A stretch of DNA of 64,000 nucleotides from NCBI GenBank assembly GCA_027492585.1, contig JAPUEK010000017.1, forward strand, positions 1-64,000. Reading direction: 5' to 3'. This document shows, piece after piece, positions 16,484-28,121 of the stretch. The stretch is from Paracoccaceae bacterium (GTDB lineage: Bacteria; Pseudomonadota; Alphaproteobacteria; Rhodobacterales; Rhodobacteraceae). Numbering within the stretch: position 1 is the stretch's first letter; each line of letters opens with the position of its first letter. The translations under genes and the position numbers were made by a program. Under the pieces are notes generated by a model. It was not told the DNA's origin, did not search any database, and was given only the letters and a program-made list of their open reading frames with translations.

Positions 16484-17755
16484 ATGCCCCCAGCCGCCAC
16501 CCTTCCTGCCGAAACGGCGTTGCGCGTCTCCACGCTTTTCTTCGACATGAACAGTTTCTACGCCTCGGTCGCGCAGGCGGAGGAGCCGGCGCTGATGGGT
16601 CGCCCGGTCGGCGTGCTGACCGCCGATGCCCCGAACGCCGCCTGCATCGCGGCGAGCATCGAGGCCAAGCGGCGCGGGGTCGGCATGGGGACCCGGCAGG
16701 AGGAGGCGCGGGCGCTTTGCCCCGGCATCGTCTTTCGCCCGGTGAAGCACGACATCTGTGTGCGCTATCACCATGCGATCCTGCAAGCGGTGGAAACCGT
16801 GCTGCCGGTGCATCGGGTCTGGTCGATCGACGAATGTTCCTGTCTCTTGACGGGCAGCGAGCAGGATCTGCCCCGCGCGATGGAGATCGGTCGCGCGCTT
16901 CAGGCGGCGGTGCTTGCCCGCGTCAGCCCGGCGCTGCGCTGTTCGGTCGGGCTCGGGCCGACGCGGCTTCTGGCCAAGGTGGCGGCGGGTCTGGAAAAGC
17001 CGGGCGGCCTGCACTGGCTTTTGCCGCAGAACCTGCCGGGGCGGATCGCGCATCTGGAGCTTGGCGATCTGCCGGGTATTTCCTGGCGGATGAAAGCGCG
17101 GCTGGAGGCGGCGGGGATCGCGGATGTGACCGCGCTCCATGCGCTCGACCCGCGGCGGGCGCGGGCGATCTGGGGCAGCGTCGCCGGGGAACGCTTCCTG
17201 CGCGAGCTGCGCGGCGAGGAGGTCGTCTGGCCGGAAACCCGGCGCGGCATGATCGGTCATGGCCAGGTGCTGACCGCGGGCAACAAGACGTCGGAGGGTG
17301 CGCGGCTGGTGGCGCGGCGGCTTCTCGTGAAGGCGGCGGCGCGGCTCCGGCGCGAGGGGTTTCTCGCCCGCAGCCTGCATCTCTCGCTGCGGCTGGAGGA
17401 CGGGGGCCGTCCGCGGCGCGAAGGGCAGATCAAGGCCACGCAGGACACGTTCTTTCTGCTCCAGACGCTCGACCGCTACTGGGACAGCCTGACCATCCGC
17501 CGCCCGAAGGGCGTCTCGGTGGTGCTGGGCGGTCTTCTGCCGGTCGGACAGGAGACCGGCGATCTTTTCGATCCGCCCCCGCCCTCCGGGCCGCAGGCGG
17601 CGCGGGGCGATCTCTGCCTTGCCATAGATGCGCTGAACCAGAGGTTCGGGCAGGACACGGTGCGCTTCGGCCAGTTGCCGCCGCATCGGGTGCCTTATAC
17701 CGGCGCCAAGATCGCCTTCGGGCGCATCCCGGTGGCCGAGGATTTCCAGGAATAA
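16484..17755 (+). CDS. Y-family translesion DNA polymerase (DinB-like)
   Basis: Predicted error-prone lesion-bypass polymerase of 423 residues. Catalytic acids are Asp21 in LFFDMNSFYASV and Asp116-Glu117 in WSIDECSC. A finger segment PNAACIAASIEAKRRGV and the helix-hairpin-helix LGDLPGISWRMKARLEAAGI follow, then a little-finger domain. It differs from canonical DinB in the SIDECSC motif and belongs to a separate proteobacterial DinB-like branch. An SOS box sits upstream. It splits pccA from mcm but is probably its own transcript. Confidence 0.85.
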   Translation: MPPAATLPAETALRVSTLFFDMNSFYASVAQAEEPALMGRPVGVLTADAPNAACIAASIEAKRRGVGMGTRQEEARALCPGIVFRPVKHDICVRYHHAILQAVETVLPVHRVWSIDECSCLLTGSEQDLPRAMEIGRALQAAVLARVSPALRCSVGLGPTRLLAKVAAGLEKPGGLHWLLPQNLPGRIAHLELGDLPGISWRMKARLEAAGIADVTALHALDPRRARAIWGSVAGERFLRELRGEEVVWPETRRGMIGHGQVLTAGNKTSEGARLVARRLLVKAAARLRREGFLARSLHLSLRLEDGGRPRREGQIKATQDTFFLLQTLDRYWDSLTIRRPKGVSVVLGGLLPVGQETGDLFDPPPPSGPQAARGDLCLAIDALNQRFGQDTVRFGQLPPHRVPYTGAKIAFGRIPVAEDFQE

Positions 17756-17763
17756 GCCCTCGC

Positions 17764-17832
17764 GCCGGAGGTTCTGAAAACTCCGGCCCGGAGCCTTTGA
17801 AGGCTCCGCTCCGGTTTCCGCGAAGAAACCGG
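17764..17832 (+). other. Three tandem stem-loops between polymerase and mcm
   Basis: Three perfect 7-bp hairpins lie end to end: GCCGGAG/CTCCGGC (17764-17787, loop 10), CGGAGCC/GGCTCCG (17789-17808, loop 6) and CCGGTTT/AAACCGG (17811-17832, loop 8). No T-run follows. They begin 9 nt after the polymerase stop. They could act as a compound 3'-end structure or as a leader element of the mcm message. Confidence 0.6.
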
Positions 17833-17924
17833 GCGGGTGCCGGCCTGTCGGTTGTAAAACAAATTCAAACGGTTGCGGTCGCGCGGTCCCGGACCTTCGC
17901 GCGCCGCCCAGCACGGAGAAGAGC

Positions 17925-20051
<2,127 letters not shown>

Positions 20052-20360
20052 GGCAGGGGTTTCGCGCCCGCCCGGTCGCGCCCGCCCGGTCAGGGCGCGC
20101 CGATCGGAAGCGGCGCGCGCCTTGCCCAGACGGGTTCCGGCCTTATGGGCAACGGACCGCTGCCCGCAGCGTTGGCGGTCCGGGCCATCTCGAAAAGCCT
20201 GCCGGGACCAGTTTCATTCGGCGGGCGCTGCGCCCCGTTGCGGCCCCGGAGGGGTTTTGCACCCCTCCGGACCTCCCCGCAGGATATTTGAGGCAAGATG
20301 AAGGGGGGAGGGGCGAGCCCCTTGCGGCTGCGGCACGTCCGGTCTGAATGCCGGTCGGCC
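20052..20360. other. Convergent intergenic region
   Basis: The region between mcm and the minus-strand gene at 20361 holds a direct repeat CGCGCCCGCCCGGTC (20068-20095 area) and repeat A copy 3. I see no gene. Confidence 0.5.
20246..20306 (+). repeat. Intergenic hairpin repeat A, copy 3
   Basis: Stem CCGGAGGGGT/ACCCCTCCGG, loop TTTGC, then ACCTCCCCGCAGGATATTTG, AGGCAAGATGAAGGGGGG. Same strand as mcm, 195 nt after it. Confidence 0.85.
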
Positions 20361-20732
20361 CTAAAGCTCGATTTCCGGCACCGCTTCCGGCGCGGCCTTG
20401 TCGCGTTCGATCTCTTCCGGGGTCTTGCGGCGGATCAGGATGTCGCCGTTTTCCAGCTTCACCGGGCTGTCGTAGTTCTGCACGTCGCCCATGAGCGTCA
20501 TCAGTTCCATCAGCTTCGGCGGCAGATCCTTCAGCAGCGGCTCCATCTCCACAAGCGCCTTGGACATTTCGTCCATCGCCGGTTCCATCTGCCCGATCAG
20601 CCCGCGCAGGAGCAGCTTCGCCCCCTCCTGCATCAGGCTCGCGCCTTCCTCCATATCGGCGGGCGGCGTCGCAGGTTCCTCCGCGAAAGCGGGGCTCACG
20701 GTCAGGGCGAGAAGAAGGGCGAGGCGTTTCAT
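20361..20732 (-). CDS. Secreted hypothetical protein
   Basis: A 123-residue protein with a signal peptide (MKRLALLLALTVSPAFA) and no lipobox. The body is an amphipathic helical region rich in Met, Leu and Glu (MEEGASLMQEGAKLLLRGLIGQMEPAMDEMSKALVEMEPLLKDL), then a conserved-looking NYDSPVKLENGDILIRRK stretch. I have seen this type in Rhodobacteraceae, sometimes labelled AAA+ ATPase, but no nucleotide-binding motif is present. Probably periplasmic; function unknown. Confidence 0.7.
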   Translation of the reverse strand: MKRLALLLALTVSPAFAEEPATPPADMEEGASLMQEGAKLLLRGLIGQMEPAMDEMSKALVEMEPLLKDLPPKLMELMTLMGDVQNYDSPVKLENGDILIRRKTPEEIERDKAAPEAVPEIEL

Positions 20733-20767
20733 GCCTTCAATATGGGACAGCCGCCCCCCGTTTCAAA

Positions 20768-21829
20768 TCACAATGTCAGCTCGATGCTGATCGGGAAGTG
20801 ATCGGAGGCGGAAAGCAGCGCATCGCGCAATTCCGGCACCGCCATGCAGCCCGGATCGTTGAACGGGTGCCAGATCCGCCAGTCGGGCCGGGTGGCGGCC
20901 AGATCGGGCGAGACCATGATGAAATCGAGCAGCGCCTCGAAATAGCGCTTCTTCGGGGCGAGCCAGAAGCGCGCCGTCGTCGGCGAAATGCCGAGCCGGC
21001 TCGACAGGGCCATGTCGGCATGGGGGTCGTAGAGCCGTGCCGCGGGCGGGGCGGTCAGGCCGAGGGTGATTTCCACCCCCGAATGGCCGAAGAGCTTTTC
21101 ATATTCGTCGAGCCCCGGCCCGTCGTTGAAATCACCCATGACCATCAGGCTTTGCCCGGCGGCGAGCACCTCCTCCACCCTCCGGCGCAGCCATTGGCAT
21201 TCGGCCAGTTGCTTGCGGCGGTTCTCGATGGAGATGCGGGTGAATTCGCTGGCCGAGACCTGCCCGTGCGGGGCTTTGGACTTGGCATGGACACCGATCA
21301 GCCGCAGGGTCTTGCCTTGGGTCCGGCCCTGGGCTTCCACCGCAAGCTCCAGCGGCGGCTTGGAAAAACGCACCAGCTCCGCGATCCCGTCCTGATCGAG
21401 ATCGGCGCGCAGGCCGGTGTCGAAGCGCGGCGCGCCCGGCGCTCCGGCACTCAGCGCCGGCTCGCCCATCGGGTCGTGGCGGGCGCTCAGCCGGTCGGGA
21501 TCGTAGAGAAAGGCGATCTCCTGCTCTGTCTCCGAGGCGAAACCGACGATGGCCTTGCGCGCCCGCAGGCCGAAATGGCGTGCGAAACCTTCGAGTGCGG
21601 CGACGGTGGAGCGGTGACGGCTCTGGTCCGGGGCTTCGACGATCATCACCGCATCGGCGTCGAGCGCGGTGAAGACGATGCCGAGCGCCCCCAACTGCTC
21701 CCCCCGGCTGATCCTGTAGCGCGCCGAGGGCGCGTCATCGGCCAGCATCCGGCCCTGATCGTCGAAAAGCGCGTTCATCCATTCCACATTGTAGCTGGCA
21801 ATGCGGAGCGGGCGGGAGGTATCGGTCAT
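20768..21829 (-). CDS. Endonuclease/exonuclease/phosphatase-family protein
   Basis: The 353-residue protein shows the EEP-fold hallmarks: RIASYNVEWMN at the start, VMIVEAPDQ for the metal Glu, GVHAKSKAPHG with the catalytic His, MVMGDFNDGPGLDEYE for the Asp-x-Asn pair, and a final SASDHFPISIEL with the terminal Asp-His. It is a metal-dependent phosphodiesterase or phosphatase; whether it acts on nucleic acid, lipid or another phosphate is unclear. No signal peptide. Its start overlaps the djlA stop by 4 nt. Confidence 0.8.
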   Translation of the reverse strand: MTDTSRPLRIASYNVEWMNALFDDQGRMLADDAPSARYRISRGEQLGALGIVFTALDADAVMIVEAPDQSRHRSTVAALEGFARHFGLRARKAIVGFASETEQEIAFLYDPDRLSARHDPMGEPALSAGAPGAPRFDTGLRADLDQDGIAELVRFSKPPLELAVEAQGRTQGKTLRLIGVHAKSKAPHGQVSASEFTRISIENRRKQLAECQWLRRRVEEVLAAGQSLMVMGDFNDGPGLDEYEKLFGHSGVEITLGLTAPPAARLYDPHADMALSSRLGISPTTARFWLAPKKRYFEALLDFIMVSPDLAATRPDWRIWHPFNDPGCMAVPELRDALLSASDHFPISIELTL

Positions 21830-22530
21830 GCCGCCCTCCGGGTGGTGATCTCCTCCCAGGCGGCATTGACCGCGATGAGGCGGCGCTCGGCCAGCTTGAC
21901 CGCTTCGGGCGGGACGCCGCGGGCGATCATCGCATCGGGATGGCTGGCCTTGACGGCCGCGCGCCAGGCGGCGCGCACCGTTTCCATCGGGGCGTCATGG
22001 GCGACGCCGAGCAGGTCATAGGGATCGCGGTCGCAGCCCGCCACCAGCCGCGCGCGGATGCTGCGGAAGCAGCGTTCGTCCAGCCCGAATATCTCCGCGA
22101 CATGGGAGAGGAAGGCCTCCTCCCCCTCATGCAGCACCCCGTCGGCGAGGGCGATGTGGAAGAGCCCCTCGATCAGGTCGATGTAAAGGTCGCGCATCTG
22201 CGGCTGTTCGGCGGAACCGAACATCCGCACGATCTGGCGGGCATAGGCATCGAAGCCCGCCACATCCTGCCGGGCGAGGTTGAAGACGCGGGCGGCATTG
22301 GCCTCTTCCTCCGGCGGGATGGTGAAGATGCGGCGGAAGGCCATCACCTCGTCCCGCGTGACCTGCCCGTCGGCCTTGGCCATCTTGGCGCCGAGCGCGA
22401 TGACGGCGATGGTGAAGCCGATGGAGCGTTCGGGGCTTGGTGCCGCGCGAAGGCGTTCAAAGACGGCACCAAGCCCCTCGCCCTGGGCAAGGGCGGCAAG
22501 GGCATCGGCGATCCGGGTCCAAAGCGACAT
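21826..22530 (-). CDS. DjlA-like TerB/J-domain protein
   Basis: A 234-residue protein with an N-terminal TerB-like helical domain (about 35-150: IGFTIAVIALGAKMAKADGQVTRDEV, EGLFHIALADGVLHEGEE) and a C-terminal J domain (about 170-230) with the HPD motif in AVKASHPDAMIARG. The J domain would stimulate a DnaK-type chaperone. Unlike E. coli DjlA there is no clear N-terminal membrane anchor. It is coupled to the EEP gene by ATGA. Confidence 0.85.
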   Translation of the reverse strand: MSLWTRIADALAALAQGEGLGAVFERLRAAPSPERSIGFTIAVIALGAKMAKADGQVTRDEVMAFRRIFTIPPEEEANAARVFNLARQDVAGFDAYARQIVRMFGSAEQPQMRDLYIDLIEGLFHIALADGVLHEGEEAFLSHVAEIFGLDERCFRSIRARLVAGCDRDPYDLLGVAHDAPMETVRAAWRAAVKASHPDAMIARGVPPEAVKLAERRLIAVNAAWEEITTRRAA

Positions 22531-22564
22531 GATAGGTGCAGCATAGCGGGCCGGGGCGGCCCTG

Positions 22565-23053
22565 TCAGGAGAGGATTTTCTGCATGAGCAAAAGGTCGAT
22601 GTAACGTCCGAATTTGAAGCCCGCTTCCGGGACGGTGGCGATCAGCCGATAGCCCATGGCGGCGTGAAAGGCCTGTCCCTCCGGGTTTTCGGCCGAAATG
22701 CCGCCGATCATCTGATGGGCGCCGGCGGTAGAGGCATGGGTTTCGGTCGCGGTCAGAAGGGCGCGTCCCGCCCCGCGCCCTCGCGCCTGCGGCGCAAGGA
22801 TGATCGAATGTTCCATCGTTCGCGCATAACCGATGCCGCCACGGAACTGGGCATAGCTGGCAAAGCCGAGCAGCGCGCCTTCGGCCTGCGCCACCAGAAA
22901 GGCATGGCCCGCCGCCTGCCGCGCGACAATCATCGCCGCGATCTCGTCCGGCGTCTTGGCGGTCGGGGTGAAGGTGATCGCGGTCCCGGTGATCCAGGGG
23001 TTCCAGAAGGCGGCAATCGCGGCGGCATCCTCGGGAGTGGCATCACGGATCAT
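22565..23053 (-). CDS. GNAT-family N-acetyltransferase
   Basis: A 162-residue acetyltransferase like the phosphinothricin/methionine-sulfone N-acetyltransferases (Pat/MnaT type). Visible are MIRDATPEDAAAIAAFWN, the acetyl-CoA loop [15 protein letters not shown] and a C-terminal GMGYRLIATVPEAGFKFGRYIDLLLMQ-like stretch. The ATG at 23053 is supported by a 4-nt overlap with the VOC gene. The substrate is not settled by sequence. Confidence 0.82.
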   Translation of the reverse strand: MIRDATPEDAAAIAAFWNPWITGTAITFTPTAKTPDEIAAMIVARQAAGHAFLVAQAEGALLGFASYAQFRGGIGYARTMEHSIILAPQARGRGAGRALLTATETHASTAGAHQMIGGISAENPEGQAFHAAMGYRLIATVPEAGFKFGRYIDLLLMQKILS

Positions 23054-23661
23054 CGGATCTGCCGGACCCCGTGCGGGGTGGTGAAGCTGGCGGCAAGCGC
23101 CTTTTCCGCGCCGGGAACGATCACCACGCGCGGATCGGCAAGGGGCAGGGCGGCGCGCAGGGCCTCCGACTCGGGATGGGCGATCTCCAGCCGGGTCAGG
23201 CGCACCCCCGCCTCCGGCAGGCTGCGGGCCGGGTGGAGCGCGCCCTGCCACTGGATCAGCGCCGGGAAGGCGCCGCCGAAGGGCAGCCTGCCATCCGCCG
23301 GCACCGCCATCCGCCAGCGGTAGTCGCCGCGTTGCAGATCGACCGGCACGCCGATGCCGGGCGGGGCGGCGGCCACCGCCGCCTCCAGATCGTCGCAGCC
23401 GGCGACCCAGTTGGTCAGCCGCGGCGGGCCGGAGAAACTGTCCAGATCGAACCAGCGCGGCCAGGCGGGTTTCGGCGCGGAGGGATCGGCGGCGATCACC
23501 TCCAGATAGAGATCGCCGAGCCCCATCAGACGGTTGTGGGTGGCCATGTGCGGATGCTGCCCACCCCCGGCAAGCGCGACGCCAAGCGCCTCTTGCACCG
23601 CTGCCACGCCCTCTTCCAGCGTTTCGGCCGAGATGGCGATGTGATCGAAGCGCAGGCTCAT
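23050..23661 (-). CDS. VOC-family (glyoxalase-like) protein
   Basis: A 203-residue protein starting SLRFDHIAISAETLEEGVAAVQEALGV and containing ATHNRLMGLGDLYLEVIAADP, the pattern of the long glyoxalase_3-type vicinal-oxygen-chelate family. Metal-ligand candidates are the first His (DHIAIS) and the Glu in YLEVI. It is not the short methylmalonyl-CoA epimerase type. It overlaps both neighbours (ppx and the acetyltransferase) by ATGA. Reaction unknown. Confidence 0.78.
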   Translation of the reverse strand: MSLRFDHIAISAETLEEGVAAVQEALGVALAGGGQHPHMATHNRLMGLGDLYLEVIAADPSAPKPAWPRWFDLDSFSGPPRLTNWVAGCDDLEAAVAAAPPGIGVPVDLQRGDYRWRMAVPADGRLPFGGAFPALIQWQGALHPARSLPEAGVRLTRLEIAHPESEALRAALPLADPRVVIVPGAEKALAASFTTPHGVRQIR

Positions 23662-25202
23662 GCCACCAGGTCCTTCACTTCGGTCGTGGCCTTGAGCGCC
23701 TGGGCAAGCGAGGTGAACCGCGCCTGCGCCACCTCTCCGAACAGGCCCCGGCCGTCGGGGGTCAGATGCAGCTCCAGCACCCGCTTCTTCGGCTGCCATT
23801 CGAGGCTGCCCGCCTGTGCGGGATCGCCCACGGCGAACATGGAGCCGAAGCGCATCGCCTTGCCGAGCACCTCGGCTTCCTGCAACTCCTCTTCCGTCAG
23901 CAGCCGGAAGAGCGGTTCCAGCCGCGAGCCGGAGCGGGAGTTCTTGTAGCGGTGCAGCAGCGCCAGCCCGAGGAAGACCCGGCCCGGATGGTCCAGCCCG
24001 CCAAGGTTGGCACGGGTGGCATTGTCGAAACAGGCTTCGGCCCGGTAATCGGGGTGGGCGCGCCAGGTGGTGTCATGCAGAAGGCAGGCGGCCTTGATCA
24101 GCCGCAGCCGCTCCTCGGTGACCCCCTTGAAAAGCGGCTCCAGAAACTCGAACAGTTTCTTGCCGAAACCGGGGATGCGGGCCGAGATCTTCTCGGCCAT
24201 CCGCGCCGCCTCGATCAGGGGATCGCGGGCGCGCAGCCGGTCGGGCATCTGTTCGTAGAGGAGCCCCTCGCGGATGCCATAGGCCGACACGTCGATTTCC
24301 GCCGGTTTCAGCATCTTGATGAGCTCGCGCATCACTTCTGAAGCGAGAGGAACCAGCTCCATCCGTTCGACCGAGGTGCCGGTCCGCGCCCGCAGCACCG
24401 CAAGGTCGGAGGTGGTGATCCAGTCGAGCGTGTCCAGAAGGCTTTTCGGCGTCATCCGGTATTCGTGCAGCACCGTCAGCGGATAGTTCCGCCGTTCCAT
24501 GTCGAGCCGGGCGATCACCCGCCAGGAGCCGCCGACGAGGTAGATGCGTTCGCCTTCGGATTTCATCTCGGCCTGGCAGGCTTTCAGGATGCGGTCGATA
24601 TGGGCGGCGCGTTTGGCCGGCGTATCGGCCACCTGTTGCAGCCGGAAGGGGCCGAGCGGGGTTGAAACCCGCTTGCCGACCTTGCCGCCGCCGATCCGCG
24701 CCAGCTCCATCGAGTTGCCGCCGATGTCGCAGACGATGCCCTTCGCCTCCGGCCAGCCCAGAAGCACGCCCTGCGCCGACAGCCGCGCCTCCTCGCCGCC
24801 GTCGATGACCCAGAGCTTCAGCCCGGTCTCGCGCAGCACCTGCAACTGGAATTCCGGCCCGTCCTCGGCCTCGCGCGTGGCGGCGGTGGCCACCACGGTC
24901 AGCGTCTCGATCCCCATGCCCTTGGCCAGAAGCGAGAACCGCTTCAGCGCCGCAAGCGCCCGCGCGCGCCCCTGCGGGTTGAGCCGTCCGGTTTCCGCCA
25001 GCCCCTTGCCGAGGCCGCACATGATCTTTTCGTTGTAGAAATAGGCGGGCGAGCGGGCGGCGCCGTCGAAGACCACCATCCGCACCGAGTTGGAGCCGAC
25101 ATCGACCACGCCCACCCGGCTCAGCGCGCGGGCGGAAGGATCGTCGAAAAGGGGCTTGCCGAAGGGGCCGTGGTCGTCTTCGGTGTCCGGGGTTTCGGCC
25201 AT
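23658..25202 (-). CDS. ppx: Exopolyphosphatase (Ppx/GppA family)
   Basis: Releases phosphate from polyphosphate ends (EC 3.6.1.11) and may act on pppGpp. The 514-residue protein has the ASKHA-type P-loops VGVVDVGSNSVRMVVFDG near residue 30 and IVCDIGGNSMELARIG in the middle, then a C-terminal HD-like region with LLHDTTWRAHPDYRAE. The ATG at 25202 is 19 nt after the ppk stop, so polyphosphate synthesis and breakdown genes share an operon. Confidence 0.92.
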   Translation of the reverse strand: MAETPDTEDDHGPFGKPLFDDPSARALSRVGVVDVGSNSVRMVVFDGAARSPAYFYNEKIMCGLGKGLAETGRLNPQGRARALAALKRFSLLAKGMGIETLTVVATAATREAEDGPEFQLQVLRETGLKLWVIDGGEEARLSAQGVLLGWPEAKGIVCDIGGNSMELARIGGGKVGKRVSTPLGPFRLQQVADTPAKRAAHIDRILKACQAEMKSEGERIYLVGGSWRVIARLDMERRNYPLTVLHEYRMTPKSLLDTLDWITTSDLAVLRARTGTSVERMELVPLASEVMRELIKMLKPAEIDVSAYGIREGLLYEQMPDRLRARDPLIEAARMAEKISARIPGFGKKLFEFLEPLFKGVTEERLRLIKAACLLHDTTWRAHPDYRAEACFDNATRANLGGLDHPGRVFLGLALLHRYKNSRSGSRLEPLFRLLTEEELQEAEVLGKAMRFGSMFAVGDPAQAGSLEWQPKKRVLELHLTPDGRGLFGEVAQARFTSLAQALKATTEVKDLVA

Positions 25203-25221
25203 GGGTCTGTCCCTTTCGCGG

Positions 25222-27384
25222 TCATTCAAGCTTTCGCACATCCTTGGCGCCCGCCGTGCCGCGCCCGGAGAGTGACGGATTCTCCATGAAGAAACGATGG
25301 CAGTTGAAGGCCGTGGCGTCGAGTTTCTCCAGATCGCGGGTGTAATGGCCATCGGGGCCGAGCACCCAGCTTTGCGCCGTATCGGCGAGGTTCGCGGCCA
25401 TGATCTGCCCGACGATCTGGGCCTTCACGGTCGGGTTGTGGATGGCCACCAGCGTCTCCACCCGGCGCGTCAGGTTGCGCCCCATCCAGTCGGCGGAAGA
25501 GATATAGACCTTCGCCTCCTTGGAGGGCAGGCCGTGGCCCGCGCCGAAGCAGCAGATCCGGCTGTGCTCCAGAAAACGCCCGACGATGGATTTCACCCGG
25601 ATGTTCTCCGAAAGCCCCTTCACCCCCGGCCGCACCCCGCAGATGCCGCGCACCACGAGGCTGATCTTCACCCCCGCCTGCGAGGCCGCGTAAAGCGCGT
25701 CGATCACCTCGGCCTCGATGATGGAATTGAGCTTGATCCAGATCTCCGCCGGCCGCCCGGCGCGGGCATGATCGGCCTCGGCGGCGATCAGCTCCAGGAG
25801 GCGCGGTTTCAGGGTGATCGGGGAAATCGCAAGGTTTTCAAGCCCCTGCGGCTGCACATAGCCGGAGAGGTAGTTGAAGACCTTGGTGGCATCGCGCCCG
25901 AGCGCCGCATCGCAGGTGAAGAACGACAGGTCGGTGTAGATCCGCGCCGTGATCGGGTGGTAGTTGCCGGTGCCGTAATGGGTATAGGTCACGAGGTTCT
26001 CGCCCTCGCGGCGCACCACGGTCGAGATCTTGGCATGGGTCTTGTATTGCATGAAACCGTAGACGACATGCGCGCCGGCCCGTTCCAGCCGCCGCGACTG
26101 GCGGATGTTGGCGGCCTCGTCGAAGCGGGCTTTCAGCTCCACGAGCGCCGTCACCGATTTCCCGGCCTCCGCCGCTTCGCAAAGGGCGCCGACGATCGGG
26201 CTGTCGTGGCTGGTGCGGTAAAGCGTCTGCTTGATCGCCAGCACGTTCGGATCGCGCGCCGCCTGTTCCAGAAAGCGGATGACCAGATCGAAGGTCTCGT
26301 AGGGGTGGTGCAGAAGGATGTCCTTCTGCTTGATCGCGGCGAAGAGGTCGCCGTCATTGTCCTGAACCCGTTCCGGCACGCGCGGCACGAAGGGCGGCCA
26401 GAGCAGGTCCTTGCGGGAGGAGAGGACCAGTTCCTTCAGATCCGCCACGCCGAGAAGGCCGCGCACCTCCACGACCTCATCCTCGGTCACGCCCAGCTCT
26501 TCCATGATCAGGGAGCGCAGTTCCGGCGGGGCGCCTGCCGACATCTTGAGCCGGATCACCTCGCCACGCCGCCGCCGCTTCAGCGCCGTCTCGAATTCCC
26601 GCACGAGGTCTTCGGCCTCGTCCTCGACCTCCAGATCGCTGTCGCGCAGCACGCGGAAGCTGCAATGGCCGCGGTCCGTATAGCCGGGAAAGAGCATGTC
26701 GAGGTGGAGAAGCAGCAGCTCCTCCAGCGGCAGGAAGCGGCTCTCGCCCTCCTTGCCGGGCAGGGGGATGAAGCGGGCGATCTGCTGGGGGATCGGCAGC
26801 AGCGCCAGCAGGGGGCGCCGGTCGCTTTCGCGTTCGAGTTCAAGCGCCAGCGAAAAGCCGAGGTTGGGGATGAAGGGGAAGGGGTGCGCCGGGTCGATGG
26901 CAAGGGGCGACAGCACGGGAAAGACCTTGGCGAGGAAATGCGTCTCAAGGAATTTCAGGTCGCGCCCGGTCAGCTTCGAGCGCGTGGCGAGCGAGATGCC
27001 CTCCGCCTCCATGCCCTTCTTCAGCTTGTTGAAGACCGTCTGCTGGGTCTGCATCAGCTTGCGCGCATCGGCATGGATGAGCGCAAGCTGGGCGGCGGGG
27101 GTGCGGCCATCCTCCGAAGGGATCGGATTGTTGGCCCGCACGAGCGCGCGCAGGCCCGCGACGCGGACGGTGTAGAATTCGTCAAGGTTGGTGGCCGAGA
27201 TCGACAGGAAACGCAGGCGCTCCAGGAGCGGCACGGCGGGGTTCGACGCCTCGTCCAGCACCCGCCAGTTGAAGGCGAGCCAGCTCAGCTCCCGGTTGAA
27301 GAACCGCCTCGGTCCGGTGGTTTCCTCGGCGGCAAGGGTGACGGGGGCGGGGAAGGGCGCCTTCAGGAAATTCGCTTCGGTCAT
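25222..27384 (-). CDS. ppk: Polyphosphate kinase 1
   Basis: Makes polyphosphate from ATP reversibly (EC 2.7.4.1). The 720-residue PPK1 begins [20 protein letters not shown]. The phosphorylated-His motif lies in [24 protein letters not shown], with the second His region [17 protein letters not shown]. The start at 27384 is chosen because in-frame residues upstream ([10 protein letters not shown]) are outside the family. Followed directly by ppx and preceded by hda. Confidence 0.95.
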   Translation of the reverse strand: MTEANFLKAPFPAPVTLAAEETTGPRRFFNRELSWLAFNWRVLDEASNPAVPLLERLRFLSISATNLDEFYTVRVAGLRALVRANNPIPSEDGRTPAAQLALIHADARKLMQTQQTVFNKLKKGMEAEGISLATRSKLTGRDLKFLETHFLAKVFPVLSPLAIDPAHPFPFIPNLGFSLALELERESDRRPLLALLPIPQQIARFIPLPGKEGESRFLPLEELLLLHLDMLFPGYTDRGHCSFRVLRDSDLEVEDEAEDLVREFETALKRRRRGEVIRLKMSAGAPPELRSLIMEELGVTEDEVVEVRGLLGVADLKELVLSSRKDLLWPPFVPRVPERVQDNDGDLFAAIKQKDILLHHPYETFDLVIRFLEQAARDPNVLAIKQTLYRTSHDSPIVGALCEAAEAGKSVTALVELKARFDEAANIRQSRRLERAGAHVVYGFMQYKTHAKISTVVRREGENLVTYTHYGTGNYHPITARIYTDLSFFTCDAALGRDATKVFNYLSGYVQPQGLENLAISPITLKPRLLELIAAEADHARAGRPAEIWIKLNSIIEAEVIDALYAASQAGVKISLVVRGICGVRPGVKGLSENIRVKSIVGRFLEHSRICCFGAGHGLPSKEAKVYISSADWMGRNLTRRVETLVAIHNPTVKAQIVGQIMAANLADTAQSWVLGPDGHYTRDLEKLDATAFNCHRFFMENPSLSGRGTAGAKDVRKLE

Positions 27385-27428
27385 GGGGGGCTTATGATGC
27401 GATTTTATGACGGTTGGGTGACAGTGTT

Positions 27429-28121
27429 TCACTGAGGGGCGGAGCTGTCCAGCACCTCGGCGGCAAGGGCGCGGGTGACGGGGCGGCCGAGGGCGAGCGC
27501 GCGCGCGTCGAGCAGGGCGACAAGCGCGCGGGCGGCGGCGATGGAGCGTTCCATCCGGCCGAGCAGAAAGGGGATCAGGTTCGGCGGCACCGCGATCTGG
27601 CGGTCGGCGAACAGTTTCACCAGCACCGCCGCCAGCAGCGCATCATCCGGCGGGTCGAGCCGCGTCAGGGGCGCGGCCTGCATCCGGCTCAGCAGGTCCG
27701 GCAGGCGCAGCCCCCAGTCGCGCGGCGGAGCATCGGCGGTGACGAGAAGCCGCCCCTCCGCCGCCAGAAGGTTGTGGAGGTGGAAAAGCGCCGTCTCCGC
27801 CTCCGGCTGCCCGGCGATGGCTTCGGCATCTTCCACCACCATTGCGCGGGTTTCGGCAAGGGCGGGCAGGTCGGCCCCGGCCAGATCGGCGGCGGCGCAG
27901 ATCCCGGCCCCGGTCTCGGCGGCCCAGAGATGGGCGAGATGGGTCTTGCCGCTGCCCGAAGGCCCGGCCAGCACCATCTTGCCGCCCGGCCAGTCGCGCC
28001 AGCCCGCAAGGGCGGCAACGGCTGCGGCATTGGCGGGGGAGGCGAAGAAATCCTCCCTCCGGAAGGTTTCGCGCGCGGGCAGATCGAAGGCCATCTGGCG
28101 CGGAGGCGGCGGCAGGGTCAC
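27429..28121 (-). CDS. hda: Hda/DnaA-like replication regulator
   Basis: A 230-residue AAA+ protein resembling the ATPase domain of DnaA without its DNA-binding domain. Visible: [19 protein letters not shown], Walker [11 protein letters not shown], Walker B-like AMVVEDAEA and sensor segment [12 protein letters not shown]. Hda-type proteins promote hydrolysis of DnaA-ATP after initiation. The GTG start at 28121 overlaps the stop of the permease gene (GTGA) and begins the typical [10 protein letters not shown] motif soon after. Confidence 0.82.
   Translation of the reverse strand: MTLPPPPRQMAFDLPARETFRREDFFASPANAAAVAALAGWRDWPGGKMVLAGPSGSGKTHLAHLWAAETGAGICAAADLAGADLPALAETRAMVVEDAEAIAGQPEAETALFHLHNLLAAEGRLLVTADAPPRDWGLRLPDLLSRMQAAPLTRLDPPDDALLAAVLVKLFADRQIAVPPNLIPFLLGRMERSIAAARALVALLDARALALGRPVTRALAAEVLDSSAPQ

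Noticed and set aside
20361-20732. AAA+ ATPase label for the secreted protein
   Set aside because: No Walker A or B motif; it has a signal peptide and helical body only.
23050-23661. VOC gene as methylmalonyl-CoA epimerase
   Set aside because: Too long and of the glyoxalase_3 type; the epimerase is about 140 residues with different motifs, and the locus is polyphosphate-related.
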